A DNA stretch of 23,448 nucleotides, taken from IMG/VR virus record IMGVR_UViG_3300020185_004424, positions 1-23,448 of that record; one strand, given 5' to 3'. Shown here one piece after another: positions 1 through 7,222 of this stretch. The notes under the pieces were generated by a model. It made no database searches and was not told the DNA's origin. It saw nothing but the letters and a program-made list of their open reading frames with translations. Positions within the stretch are counted from its first letter, which is position 1. Every line of letters begins with the position of its first letter. Source of the stretch: a virus. Position numbers and translations under genes: made by a program.

Positions 1-1
1 T

Positions 2-595
2 TCAGCTTTAGTTGAAGGTGGGGAGGATGTACCCGAAGGACATTATGAGCAAGATAATATGAAAGAAACAGTTGTTCCTAACAGGAATAAAATGTTTGCT
101 TCAATTACTCAAGCAGTAGCATTATCTATAGCAAATAGAACAGAAGACGTTTGTGATATTGCTTTAGGTATTCATGCTGGTGACCATGCAGTTTATCCTG
201 ATTGTAGGCAAGAATTTAGAGATGCTGATGATGCAGCCTTTAGAATAGGAAATTGGGATGCTGATAGAGTAGGTTATTTTACACCTTACTTAGATACTGA
301 TAAATTTGGTATCTTACAAGATGGAGAAAAATTATGTGAGATTTTAGGTATTGATTTTAATGAAGTTTATTCTAGAACAAATACTTCCTATAAACCAATT
401 AAAGTATATAGCAGACCTGAAACAAATGCTTGGGAATGGTATAGTGATTATAAATCAGCTTCATCAGTAGAACGTATTGAAGCATTTATTAAACTAGGAA
501 GACCTGATCCTGTTGGATATGCTGATGAGAGTGGTGTTGTTTCTTATGAGGTAGCAAAAACTCACGTTGAAAAGGTATTGGCTGAATATGTATAG
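2..595 (+). CDS. queC: 7-cyano-7-deazaguanine (preQ0) synthase QueC, C-terminal part, 5' end outside window
   Basis: QueC converts 7-carboxy-7-deazaguanine to preQ0 with ATP and ammonia. The reading frame is open to the left edge, so the ATG at 59 is internal and the N-terminal ATP-binding loop lies outside the window. Family signatures seen are VVPNRN, a GxHAGDHAVYPDCRQEF segment (compare YPDCR in E. coli QueC) and a C-terminal SVERIEAFIKLG/DP segment that matches the usual CVERxEAF region. All four zinc cysteines of the family (TxSCY and CxxCxxC before VER) are replaced by S, D, S and S. The family assignment is secure. Whether the product is preQ0, the amide intermediate or nothing is open. 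It may be the C-terminal domain of a longer fusion such as gat-QueC, which cannot be judged here. QueD, QueE and FolE follow downstream. Confidence 0.93.
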   Translation, partial: SALVEGGEDVPEGHYEQDNMKETVVPNRNKMFASITQAVALSIANRTEDVCDIALGIHAGDHAVYPDCRQEFRDADDAAFRIGNWDADRVGYFTPYLDTDKFGILQDGEKLCEILGIDFNEVYSRTNTSYKPIKVYSRPETNAWEWYSDYKSASSVERIEAFIKLGRPDPVGYADESGVVSYEVAKTHVEKVLAEYV

Positions 596-619
596 CAATA
601 TATTAAATTAATTAAAGTA

Positions 620-766
620 ATGACAACAAATCAAGAATCAAATAACGGACAGTCTCAAATTAATAGTACAAGGAATTCTTTTAACGATAAGGTATCTCGA
701 CTAAGTATATTAGGAAAAACTAAAAAAGTGCAATGGGACGGTAAAAGAAGAAACAGATCAATTTAA
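620..766 (+). CDS. Hypothetical protein, 48 aa
   Basis: A short ORF fills most of the gap after queC. It starts at an ATG preceded by the A/T-rich leader ATTAAAGTA and ends 14 bases before the next start. The product is polar, rich in Asn, Gln and Ser in its first half, and basic at the C-terminus (GKRRNRSI). No domain is recognised. Its position and coding-like codon use suggest a real small gene. Confidence 0.55.
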   Translation: MTTNQESNNGQSQINSTRNSFNDKVSRLSILGKTKKVQWDGKRRNRSI

Positions 767-780
767 TAAAAAATAAAAAT

Positions 781-1092
781 ATGGAAAAAAATTCATTTAG
801 AGAAGACCTTATGTTAATAAAGTCACAACCTAAAAATCAAAACTCAAATTCAGATAAGGTTAAAGAGGATCAATTAACTATCCCAAAAACAGAAAAACAT
901 CAAAGAGTACAACTTGATGAGGGTTTACCTAAAAAACAAGAATTACCTGATGCAAGAAAACACCAAATAATTAGCTTTATTAAATCTGCAATTCGTATAA
1001 TAGGTTATTCTTTTCTTCCTTTTAATTTGGAAGTAGCAACCATTATACTTATTTTTAGTGAAATAATTGGAATAATAGAAGAATTAGTTTAA
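781..1092 (+). CDS. Hypothetical protein with C-terminal hydrophobic segment, 103 aa
   Basis: Not recognised. The first 60 residues are charged and low in complexity (Lys, Gln, Asn), probably disordered. The last 40 residues are strongly hydrophobic (IISFIKSAIRIIGYSFLPF, then VATIILIFSEIIGII) and could form a membrane hairpin or a tail anchor. The start follows an AAAAATAAAAAT leader without Shine-Dalgarno sequence, as is typical in this window. It lies between queC and thioredoxin and is probably co-transcribed with them. A role at the membrane is inference only. Confidence 0.75.
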   Translation: MEKNSFREDLMLIKSQPKNQNSNSDKVKEDQLTIPKTEKHQRVQLDEGLPKKQELPDARKHQIISFIKSAIRIIGYSFLPFNLEVATIILIFSEIIGIIEELV

Positions 1093-1103
1093 ATTATAAA
1101 AAT

Positions 1104-1343
1104 ATGAAATTATATTATTTTAGTGCCCCTTGGTGCGGGCCTTGTAAAATGTTAGGACCACAAATGGAAAAAAGTGGTTTACCTTATACCAAAGTAAATG
1201 TTGATACTGATACTGAATTATCAACTAAATATGGAATTAGAAACGTCCCAACTTTAGTAAAAACGGATAGTGAAGGAAATGAAATTAGTAGAATAGTTGG
1301 TAATAAACCTATAACTGAAATTAAAAATTGGTATAATGGGTAA
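1104..1343 (+). CDS. Thioredoxin-like protein, 79 aa
   Basis: Small cytoplasmic dithiol/disulfide oxidoreductase. The active site is WCGPCK, with Cys11 and Cys14, and the cis-proline motif is NVPT near residue 48. At 79 aa it is shorter than host thioredoxin (about 105 aa) and closer to the minimal phage thioredoxin/glutaredoxin fold, with a truncated N-terminus. Phage versions usually reduce ribonucleotide reductase, but no nrd gene is visible here. It overlaps queD by 8 bases, so it is translated in the same unit as the deazaguanine genes. An alternative name would be NrdH-like glutaredoxin, but CGPC favours thioredoxin. Confidence 0.93.
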   Translation: MKLYYFSAPWCGPCKMLGPQMEKSGLPYTKVNVDTDTELSTKYGIRNVPTLVKTDSEGNEISRIVGNKPITEIKNWYNG

Positions 1344-1800
1344 ATTTCAATCAAGTAAAGTATTTGACGGTTTTAGTACAGTGTTTCGTCAATGGAAAGC
1401 AGAAACAACTCACTGTAGATTTGTACATGGTTATGGTATATCCTTTAAAGTATATTTTGAAGGTGATTTAGATGAAAGAAATTGGGTTTGGGATTTTGGA
1501 GGTATGAAACGTGCCAAAACACAAATTGATGGTAAATCTCCTAAAGAATGGATGGATTATACTTTTGATCATACTATGATTATTGCTGAAGATGATCCTG
1601 AATTAAAGGCATTCCAACAAATGGATGCTGCTGGTGTAGCCCAAGTAAGAGTAATACCAGCTACAGGTGCAGAGAAATTTGCTGAATTTATATTTAATAA
1701 GCTTAATTCCTTTGTATTAGAAGAAACTGAAGGTAGAGTTAGGGTTACTAAAGTAAAATTTATGGAACATGGTAAAAATGCAGCGTATTATATTGAATAA
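1336..1800 (+). CDS. queD: 6-carboxytetrahydropterin synthase QueD-like
   Basis: Second step of the preQ0 pathway: converts dihydroneopterin triphosphate to 6-carboxytetrahydropterin. Catalytic residues match the family: Cys27 in the THCRF motif, Asp78-His79 in FDHTMII, and Glu113 in TGAEKFAEF, which corresponds to the TxE motif. The length of 154 aa is slightly above the usual 120-145. The zinc site is unusual. The canonical HGH is HGY (His31, Tyr33), and the upstream AAH histidine is not evident because the segment reads VFRQWKAETTHC. This looks like the divergent FRQW...HGY branch of the family rather than a dead enzyme, since the catalytic residues persist. Adjacent FolE, QueE and QueC genes support the pathway. 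Confidence 0.9.
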   Translation: MGKFQSSKVFDGFSTVFRQWKAETTHCRFVHGYGISFKVYFEGDLDERNWVWDFGGMKRAKTQIDGKSPKEWMDYTFDHTMIIAEDDPELKAFQQMDAAGVAQVRVIPATGAEKFAEFIFNKLNSFVLEETEGRVRVTKVKFMEHGKNAAYYIE

Positions 1801-1841
1801 AAGTTATATAGTGAATAAAAAACCACTTAAAAAAATTTCTT

Positions 1842-2630
1842 ATGGAGCATAAAAAGCTAAAGCGTATTGAAGACTACGACAAAAATCTTCCAATTGTTGA
1901 AATTTATACAGCAGTACAATCAGAAGGATCAAGATCAGGATATCCCACAGTAGTAATTAGAACAACAGGATGCACCCACAGATGTTACTTCGGTGAAGGA
2001 GGCTGGTGTGATTCTTGGTATACATCAATCCACCCAGAAAAAGGGCATTTTAATTTTAACGACATTATTAAAGCATATGAGGATAACCCTCATATAAAGG
2101 AAATGATGTTAACAGGAGGATCTCCTACTATGCATCCTGCTCTTGTAAACGAACTAACACATTTTGCATATGAAAACGATATTTTTATTACTATCGAAAC
2201 TGAAGGAAGCCATTTTTTACCGACTGACTATCCTATTAATTTGCTTTCTATTAGTCCTAAGTTCTCCAATAGCGTACCTGTACTTGGGGTACCTACACCT
2301 CAAGGAAAAGATACAGATGAAAGAATGATTAAACAACATAATAAGCTTAGACTTAATGGAGAAGCAATTGTAAAATCTATAGAATATCATTCTGATTACC
2401 ATATAAAACCAGTATGGGATGGTAAAGATCAATTAGCATTAGGTGAAATAATAGATTTTATTAGAATGTTAGATATACCTCAAGATAAAGTATGGTTTAT
2501 GCCTGCGGGAGATTCAAGAGAAGGGTTATTTAAATCTTATCCACTAGTATTTGATTGGGTTAGAGATAACGGTTATAGAATGACCTGGAGACCGCATATA
2601 ATCGCATTTGAAGATCAACGTGAGGTATAA
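1842..2630 (+). CDS. queE: 7-carboxy-7-deazaguanine synthase QueE (radical SAM)
   Basis: Radical-SAM ring contraction of 6-carboxytetrahydropterin to 7-carboxy-7-deazaguanine. The N-terminus has the QueE substrate signature (EIYTAVQSEGSRSG...PTVVIRTTGC). Three cysteines bind the 4Fe-4S cluster: Cys44, Cys48 and Cys56. Their spacing is CX3CX7C, so an FGEGG-type insert widens the usual CX3CX2C. The GG motif for SAM is MLTGGSP (about residue 91), followed by a typical ETEGS strand. At 262 aa it is slightly longer than E. coli QueE (223). The start follows a 41-base gap with a T/A-rich leader. Its stop shares a base with the next start (TAATG), so the next gene is probably translationally coupled. 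Confidence 0.93.
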   Translation: MEHKKLKRIEDYDKNLPIVEIYTAVQSEGSRSGYPTVVIRTTGCTHRCYFGEGGWCDSWYTSIHPEKGHFNFNDIIKAYEDNPHIKEMMLTGGSPTMHPALVNELTHFAYENDIFITIETEGSHFLPTDYPINLLSISPKFSNSVPVLGVPTPQGKDTDERMIKQHNKLRLNGEAIVKSIEYHSDYHIKPVWDGKDQLALGEIIDFIRMLDIPQDKVWFMPAGDSREGLFKSYPLVFDWVRDNGYRMTWRPHIIAFEDQREV

Positions 2631-3217
2631 TGAAAAAAAAATTTAAGCATTTAGTAGTTATTGGTCATCCTGATCAAAAATCATTTTGTTATAATGGTAT
2701 ATTTAAAACTATTATAAGACAATTAAAAAAAAATAACGAAGTATATGAAGTTATTGATGTGTATGATGATAAACTCCATCGTAATAGAACTGAATTAATA
2801 AAAGAATATCAAGATTTAGTAACATGGTCAACCCATATTTATTTTGTATCACCAGTTTGGTGGTTTAGATTAGTCCCAAAAATGGAAACATTTTTTGATG
2901 AGGTATTTACACCTGGGTTTGCTTATAAGTTTGTACCCTTATTTGGTAAATATGCATATCCAAAACCATTTTTAAGTGATAAAAAAGTAAGAACTTACAT
3001 TACACATGGAGCACCTATGTTACCTGTTATTACTTTATACCTTAACTCTGTTAAGTTAAGATTGGTAATGGGAGTTTATACATTTGTATTTGGATGGAAT
3101 CTAAACAGATGGAGAAAGACTAAACAATTTTGGTCAGTCCCTTTTGTAGATGCAAAAAAACGAGCAAAATACTTACGAGTAGTAAAGGAAGATATAAGAA
3201 AAGACTTAAATTTATAA
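2630..3217 (+). CDS. Flavodoxin-fold NAD(P)H-dependent oxidoreductase
   Basis: A member of the Flavodoxin_2 family (NAD(P)H:quinone oxidoreductase, KefF or MdaB type), expected to bind FMN or FAD in the cytoplasm. Seen: an N-terminal beta strand and phosphate-binding loop (HLVVIGHPDQKSF), the motif VSPVWWFRLVPKMETFFDEVF characteristic of this family at about residues 73-94, and a FAYKF segment just after. At 195 aa it has normal family length. It sits between queE and folE. One inference is that it supplies electrons to the QueE Fe-S cluster, which in bacteria takes them from flavodoxin, but quinone or general redox functions are equally possible. Confidence 0.88.
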   Translation: MKKKFKHLVVIGHPDQKSFCYNGIFKTIIRQLKKNNEVYEVIDVYDDKLHRNRTELIKEYQDLVTWSTHIYFVSPVWWFRLVPKMETFFDEVFTPGFAYKFVPLFGKYAYPKPFLSDKKVRTYITHGAPMLPVITLYLNSVKLRLVMGVYTFVFGWNLNRWRKTKQFWSVPFVDAKKRAKYLRVVKEDIRKDLNL

Positions 3218-3227
3218 ATCAAAAGTT

Positions 3228-3407
3228 ATGAATAAAATAAAACAATTTTTAAACGTATGGTATCCAATCATCATAGCGCTTATTGCTATGCTATATTCTA
3301 TTGGATTAGGATTATTTGGTTACACAGAAGAGGCTCAATACTCGGCTCATTGGGCAGGAACTATTTTACTATTTGCCATAGCAATTAGACAAAGAAGAAT
3401 ATTATGA
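3228..3407 (+). CDS. Small predicted membrane protein, 59 aa
   Basis: A short ORF with leader CAAAAGTT before the ATG. It has two hydrophobic segments, about residues 11-31 (VWYPIIIALIAMLYSIGLGL) and 42-53 (WAGTILLFAIAI), separated by a short polar loop, with a basic C-terminus (RQRRIL). This is a two-helix hairpin with both ends probably cytoplasmic. The stop overlaps the next start (ATGA), suggesting coupling with another small membrane protein. Function is not recognised. Confidence 0.7.
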   Translation: MNKIKQFLNVWYPIIIALIAMLYSIGLGLFGYTEEAQYSAHWAGTILLFAIAIRQRRIL

Positions 3408-3562
3408 ATGTAGCTATGTTTATAATAGGTGCCTGTATATTCTCAGTATATATATACTTTACTATCTGGAATATATTTTATGGTGCTAGAAAGAACAAAG
3501 AAGAAAATTACCCAGATTATTATTCGAGACATAATTCTCCAAAACAAGACGAATTAAAATAA
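3404..3562 (+). CDS. Small predicted single-pass membrane protein, 52 aa
   Basis: It overlaps the preceding ORF by four bases (ATGA). Residues 3-26 are hydrophobic (AMFIIGACIFSVYIYFTIW), followed by a polar, charged tail (ARKNKEENYPDYYSRH...). This is the usual shape of a short N-terminally anchored phage membrane protein. Function is not recognised. The tandem pair at 3228-3562 may be an imm- or holin-like accessory, but nothing in the sequence shows this. Confidence 0.65.
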   Translation: MNVAMFIIGACIFSVYIYFTIWNIFYGARKNKEENYPDYYSRHNSPKQDELK

Positions 3563-3564
3563 TT

Positions 3565-3702
3565 TTGGATAAGCAAGAAGCTCTTTGTATATTAGAGGAA
3601 ATAGAAGAAAATATCAATACCTGCTGTGCTATAACTATGGAACCAGACGAAGTATTAGTATTAGTAGATAAATTAAAAAGTTATATAAATGAACAAACGT
3701 AG
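3565..3702 (+). CDS. Possible small protein, 45 aa, TTG start
   Basis: The reading frame between the previous stop and folE encodes an acidic peptide (DKQEALCILEEIEENINTCC... VLVDKLKSYINEQT) of helical character. The only usable start is TTG at 3565; there is no ATG before residue 25. It overlaps the folE start by 14 bases. TTG starts also seem to be used at 16268 and 22940. It resembles short phage ORFs that lie in front of enzymes, but a non-coding leader of folE remains possible. Confidence 0.42.
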   Translation: MDKQEALCILEEIEENINTCCAITMEPDEVLVLVDKLKSYINEQT

Positions 3703-4381
3703 AAAAATCCACGAACAATTAGAAGTGGTACAAGAGGGTTTTGCCAATGGTGTAGCACCCGGATTCCCATTTAACGATCAAGAAAAACAACATATGATAG
3801 AAGACGCAACGGAAGCTTATGGTAAGTTTTTAGATGCTCTAAAATGTGATTGGAGAAATGATCCTAATTCAATGGAAACCCCTAAAAGAGTAGCTAAAGC
3901 CTATGTTAACGATCTATGGGCTGGTAGATATACTGCAATGTCCCCTATTACATCATTCCCTAGTGATGGTTATGATGGTATTGTTATTGAACGTAATATA
4001 CCATTAACTTCAATGTGTTCACACCATCACCAAACAATTGGAGGGGTTGTTCATATTGGTTATATAGTAGGACAAGAAGGTAGAGTAATTGGTTTATCAA
4101 AATTAAACCGAATTGTAGAATTATTTGGTAGAAGAGGAGCAATACAAGAACAATTAACATCAGCTATTCATAATGCAGTAGATAAGATTTGTGAAAATAA
4201 TAAAGGTGTAATTGTTACTATAGTTGGAACACATAATTGTGTAAGCTGTAGGGGAGTTAAACATCAAGGTGCAGCTATGGTTACAACTAAAGCATCAGGT
4301 GTATTTAAAGAAAATAATAACTTAGCAAGAAAAGAATTTTTTGATTCATTAAAAATAAATAATGGAGGACACAATATATAG
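3689..4381 (+). CDS. folE: GTP cyclohydrolase I
   Basis: Opens the GTP ring to give dihydroneopterin triphosphate, the first precursor of preQ0 (and of folate). Seen: the N-terminal helix with TPKRVAKAY (residues 64-72), zinc ligands Cys110 and His113 in MCSHHHQTIGG and Cys184 in THNCVSCRGV (the position of E. coli Cys181), and GLSKLNRIVELFGRR (135-149), which is highly conserved in the family. At 230 aa it matches the bacterial type IA enzyme (222 aa). The start at 3689 (ATGAACAAACG) follows AAAAGTTATATAA. In context with queC, queD and queE it most probably supplies deazaguanine synthesis rather than folate. Confidence 0.96.
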   Translation: MNKRRKIHEQLEVVQEGFANGVAPGFPFNDQEKQHMIEDATEAYGKFLDALKCDWRNDPNSMETPKRVAKAYVNDLWAGRYTAMSPITSFPSDGYDGIVIERNIPLTSMCSHHHQTIGGVVHIGYIVGQEGRVIGLSKLNRIVELFGRRGAIQEQLTSAIHNAVDKICENNKGVIVTIVGTHNCVSCRGVKHQGAAMVTTKASGVFKENNNLARKEFFDSLKINNGGHNI

Positions 4382-4383
4382 TT

Positions 4384-4926
4384 ATGTTAAGAATAGAAAA
4401 AAATAAATTAAAATTAAGTTGGGATGATATTAGCAAATCAGTAGATGATTTATGTAAAAAAATTCCAATGGAATTACCTTTAATAGATTCAGTACATGGT
4501 ATAGCAAGAGGGGGTTTAATACCTGCTGTTATGATATCCCATAAACTAGATTTACCTTATGTAAATGCTGTTGGACCTAATACTTTAGTAATAGATGATA
4601 TTGCAGATAGTGGAGTTACTTTAGAAAAAGCACCTGGTGTTTATACCGCTGTACTACATTATAAACCTCATACTTCTTGTTTTAAACCTAATTTATGGGC
4701 AGACTTACATGAAAGTGATGAGTGGTTAATTTATCCTTGGGAAAAATATGATTCAAAACCAATGCAAGATTATCTACAAAGCAAAGAATTTTCAGAGTTT
4801 GCGGAAAATGAAGATAATAGTTTGGTTTGGCCCGAAGAAGATAGTAAATTACATACGATAGGAGGTTTAACAAATGATCAAGAAGGATCATTTATGAAAT
4901 TTGTAAATAAACAGAAAGATGAGTAA
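4384..4926 (+). CDS. Purine (Gpt-like) phosphoribosyltransferase
   Basis: Type I phosphoribosyltransferase fold. The PRPP-binding loop is TLVIDDIADSGVTL (residues 67-80). Upstream is HGIARGGLIPAVMISHKL (38-55), as in xanthine-guanine phosphoribosyltransferase (SRGGLVPG in Gpt). After the PRPP loop comes a W-x-x-YPWE segment (residues 113-119), which in Gpt carries base-recognition residues. Expected reaction: guanine or xanthine plus PRPP to nucleotide. Placement after folE suggests purine salvage feeding the GTP pool, or loading of a modified purine, which is inference. The C-terminal 50 residues (EDNSLVWPEEDSK...) extend beyond the core. It overlaps the next gene by 8 bases. Confidence 0.85.
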   Translation: MLRIEKNKLKLSWDDISKSVDDLCKKIPMELPLIDSVHGIARGGLIPAVMISHKLDLPYVNAVGPNTLVIDDIADSGVTLEKAPGVYTAVLHYKPHTSCFKPNLWADLHESDEWLIYPWEKYDSKPMQDYLQSKEFSEFAENEDNSLVWPEEDSKLHTIGGLTNDQEGSFMKFVNKQKDE

Positions 4927-5482
4927 ACAATTAAAGTTATTTAAAGAAGAAGAACTACCTGTATGGGTTAACGAAGTTCCATTTGTTAGCGAGGTAGAAA
5001 CGTTTAACAAAACATTTGGTAAACCAAACAACTATGAACCAACCATCCCAGAAAAAAAAGAATGGCAATTTGTATACGATTTCATCCTTGAAGAACTTGA
5101 AGAATATAGAGAAGCTTGCGAACGAGGCGACATTGTGGAAGTTTTGGACGCTTTGTGCGATATTACTTATGTTTCCCTTGGGAACGGTACTATGTTACAT
5201 GGCCTTAAGGATAAGATATGGCCAGCATATCAAGAAGTACAAGCAAGTAATATGTCAAAAGCTTGTAAAACTGAAAAAGAAGCCCTACTCACCATCAGCC
5301 AAAGAAGTGAGGAACAAGGTGAGGCCTGCCATTTTGAGAAGATTGCGGAAGGACGGTACATTGTCTACAGAACACGTGATAGAAAAGTGATGAAATCAAT
5401 AAATTATTTTAAACCTGATTTATCCCAATTTTTTACAGGGGATGAATTACAAAAATTTCACCAACCAGGAACTGTTATATAA
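4919..5482 (+). CDS. NTP pyrophosphohydrolase, MazG/HisE-like
   Basis: All-alpha NTP pyrophosphohydrolase (PRA-PH/MazG superfamily), which hydrolyses a nucleoside triphosphate to monophosphate and pyrophosphate. Metal-binding motifs: EELEE at residues 58-62 and EVLD at 74-77 followed by Asp81 in DALCDITYV. The C-terminal half (SNMSKACKTEKEA ... VMKSINYFKPDL) is the pattern I associate with Bacteroidetes phosphoribosyl-ATP pyrophosphohydrolase-like proteins. It probably cleans or balances the dNTP pool during replication and modification. GC is locally high (54 of 120 bases at 5281-5400 by my count). Another ORF in a shifted frame (5016-5390) is a shadow. The stop abuts the polymerase ATG. Confidence 0.88.
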   Translation: MSKQLKLFKEEELPVWVNEVPFVSEVETFNKTFGKPNNYEPTIPEKKEWQFVYDFILEELEEYREACERGDIVEVLDALCDITYVSLGNGTMLHGLKDKIWPAYQEVQASNMSKACKTEKEALLTISQRSEEQGEACHFEKIAEGRYIVYRTRDRKVMKSINYFKPDLSQFFTGDELQKFHQPGTVI

Positions 5483-7222
5483 ATGTATAGAAAATGTTAT
5501 CAAGGTAAAAAATTAGGTCATAATGTTTGGGAAATGCATCTGTGGGATGAAAAAGGACACCAAATTATCCCTTATGAAAATATAGCATATCAAGAATGTA
5601 AGGAAGAAGATCACACTAATATTGGACTAAATGGTGAATATTTAAAACATACTAATAATTGGTATTTTTCTAAAAACCCAAACTATAGTGATAAAAATAC
5701 TCCTGGTTTACATTTTCATGATATGAAAATTCATCAAAAGTTTTTAGTTGAAAGATATGGAACTAATGATGTACCTTCTACAGGACATAGGGAAGTATTT
5801 TTTGATATTGAATGTGAAATTGGAGGGGCATTAACTGAAGATTATATTGAAAGTGCCCCAATGCCTATTACATCAATTGCTTGGTGGGATAAAACCCCAG
5901 ATACTTGGCACATTTTAATCCTTGATAAAAAAAACCAACTTAAACATACTAAAGCTAGAAATAAAGAAATTATACCTTGTAGTACTGAAAGTCAATTATT
6001 AGCTAAATTTATTGAATTAATTAGAGATATTGACCCAGATATTTTAATTGGTTATAACTCAGATTATTTTGATATACCTTATTTATATTATAGAATGTGT
6101 AATACAATAGGTAAAGAATTTGCTGATCATTTATCTCCTTTAGGTAAAGTAGAATCTAAAAAATTCTCTAAATTTTTCTATAAACGAAATCAATATGTTG
6201 ATATTGTAGGAGTTGAATCACTTGATTATATTCGTTTACATAAAAAATATAGTTGGAAAGATGAACCAAGTTGGAAATTAGATGCTATTGGAGAGAAATA
6301 TGTTGGAATGAATAAAGTTGAATATGAAGGAAATTTAGATCAATTATTTGAAACCGATATACAAAAATTTATTCAATATAATTTTGTTGATGTTGAAATA
6401 CTTCAAAAATTAGATGAAAAATTACAATATATTGCTTTAACTAAAAACTTATCACATAAAGGTAAACATAATTATAGTGAAGTTTATTCTAATAGTGTTA
6501 CTCAAGATGGAGCAATTTCAGCTTATTTATTATCACAAAATATAATTCCACCACCTAAAGAACCTAACCCTCAAAAGAAAGATGGTTATGCTGGAGGATA
6601 CCTTTTTTGCCCCAAAGCGGGATTATACAAGTATATGTTTGATGAGGATTTAACATCGCTATATCCATCTATAATCATGTCAATTAACATTGGCAAAGAA
6701 ACATTTGTGGGTCGTATTATAGATGCAGATGACCGTAATAATAGATTGGGTCTTAACGATTTAAAAGAACGTGATCCTAAAGATCTATTATTAGTTGAAA
6801 ATGGAAAAAGACGTCAAACTAATATTGAAGCTGGAGAATTAGTAAAAATAATTAAATCACAAAATTTAGCAGTAGCGGCTAATGGTTCAATGTTTAGAAC
6901 AGATAAAGAAGCAGTATTATCAACTATACTTAAAAAATGGTTTGAAGAACGTGTTTTATATAAAGGACGTATGAAAAAAGCATATAAATCCGGAGATAAA
7001 GAAGCAGGTGAATATAATCATTTAATGCAATATACAATGAAAATTTTACTTAATAGTTTGTATGGAGCAACAGCATTACCTTCATTTAGATATGGTATGA
7101 ATCAATCTATATTAAGTGAAGCAATTACACTATCAGGTCACAGAATTATTCAAGAATCAGCTTTATGTGCTAACAGACACATGAATAAAGTAATAAAAGG
7201 GCAAATAAAATTAGAAATATGA
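5483..7222 (+). CDS. 43A: DNA polymerase gp43, N-terminal part (exonuclease and motifs A and B)
   Basis: N-terminal two thirds of a T4-type family-B replicative polymerase, 579 aa. The 3'-5' exonuclease is complete: Exo I Asp108/Glu110 (FFDIECEIG), Exo II Asp197 (YNSDYFD), Exo III Tyr299/Asp303 (YNFVD). Polymerase motif A is DLTSLYPS with Asp389, and motif B is KILLNSLYG with Lys520 and Asn524. The frame stops after ANRHMNKVIKG plus seven residues, before motif C. Motif C lies in the separate gene at 8621-9556. The two halves sum to 890 aa, close to T4 gp43 (898), so nothing essential seems lost. The stop overlaps the next start as ATGA. No homing endonuclease and no intein ends are seen. Confidence 0.96.
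   Translation: MYRKCYQGKKLGHNVWEMHLWDEKGHQIIPYENIAYQECKEEDHTNIGLNGEYLKHTNNWYFSKNPNYSDKNTPGLHFHDMKIHQKFLVERYGTNDVPSTGHREVFFDIECEIGGALTEDYIESAPMPITSIAWWDKTPDTWHILILDKKNQLKHTKARNKEIIPCSTESQLLAKFIELIRDIDPDILIGYNSDYFDIPYLYYRMCNTIGKEFADHLSPLGKVESKKFSKFFYKRNQYVDIVGVESLDYIRLHKKYSWKDEPSWKLDAIGEKYVGMNKVEYEGNLDQLFETDIQKFIQYNFVDVEILQKLDEKLQYIALTKNLSHKGKHNYSEVYSNSVTQDGAISAYLLSQNIIPPPKEPNPQKKDGYAGGYLFCPKAGLYKYMFDEDLTSLYPSIIMSINIGKETFVGRIIDADDRNNRLGLNDLKERDPKDLLLVENGKRRQTNIEAGELVKIIKSQNLAVAANGSMFRTDKEAVLSTILKKWFEERVLYKGRMKKAYKSGDKEAGEYNHLMQYTMKILLNSLYGATALPSFRYGMNQSILSEAITLSGHRIIQESALCANRHMNKVIKGQIKLEI

Noticed and set aside
59-595. QueC as an intact 178-aa gene starting at the ATG at 59
   Set aside because: The frame is open from position 2 and the residues before the Met (GHYEQDN) fit the QueC family, so the gene starts outside the window.
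2217-2432. Minus-strand ORFs such as 2217-2432, 4688-4891, 12600-12797, 16461-16839 and 19186-19866
   Set aside because: All lie within well-supported + strand genes, have low-complexity hydrophobic translations and no start context; they are antisense shadows.
5016-5390. Overlapping 124-aa ORF in another frame of the pyrophosphohydrolase gene
   Set aside because: Its sequence has no recognisable family and it lies wholly inside a gene with clear catalytic motifs.
5470-5485. T4 late promoter TATAAATA at TATATAAATG (5476) and TATATAAATG (3682)
   Set aside because: The sequence differs in the last base, which is part of the start codon; this is the common A/T-rich leader, not a separate promoter.
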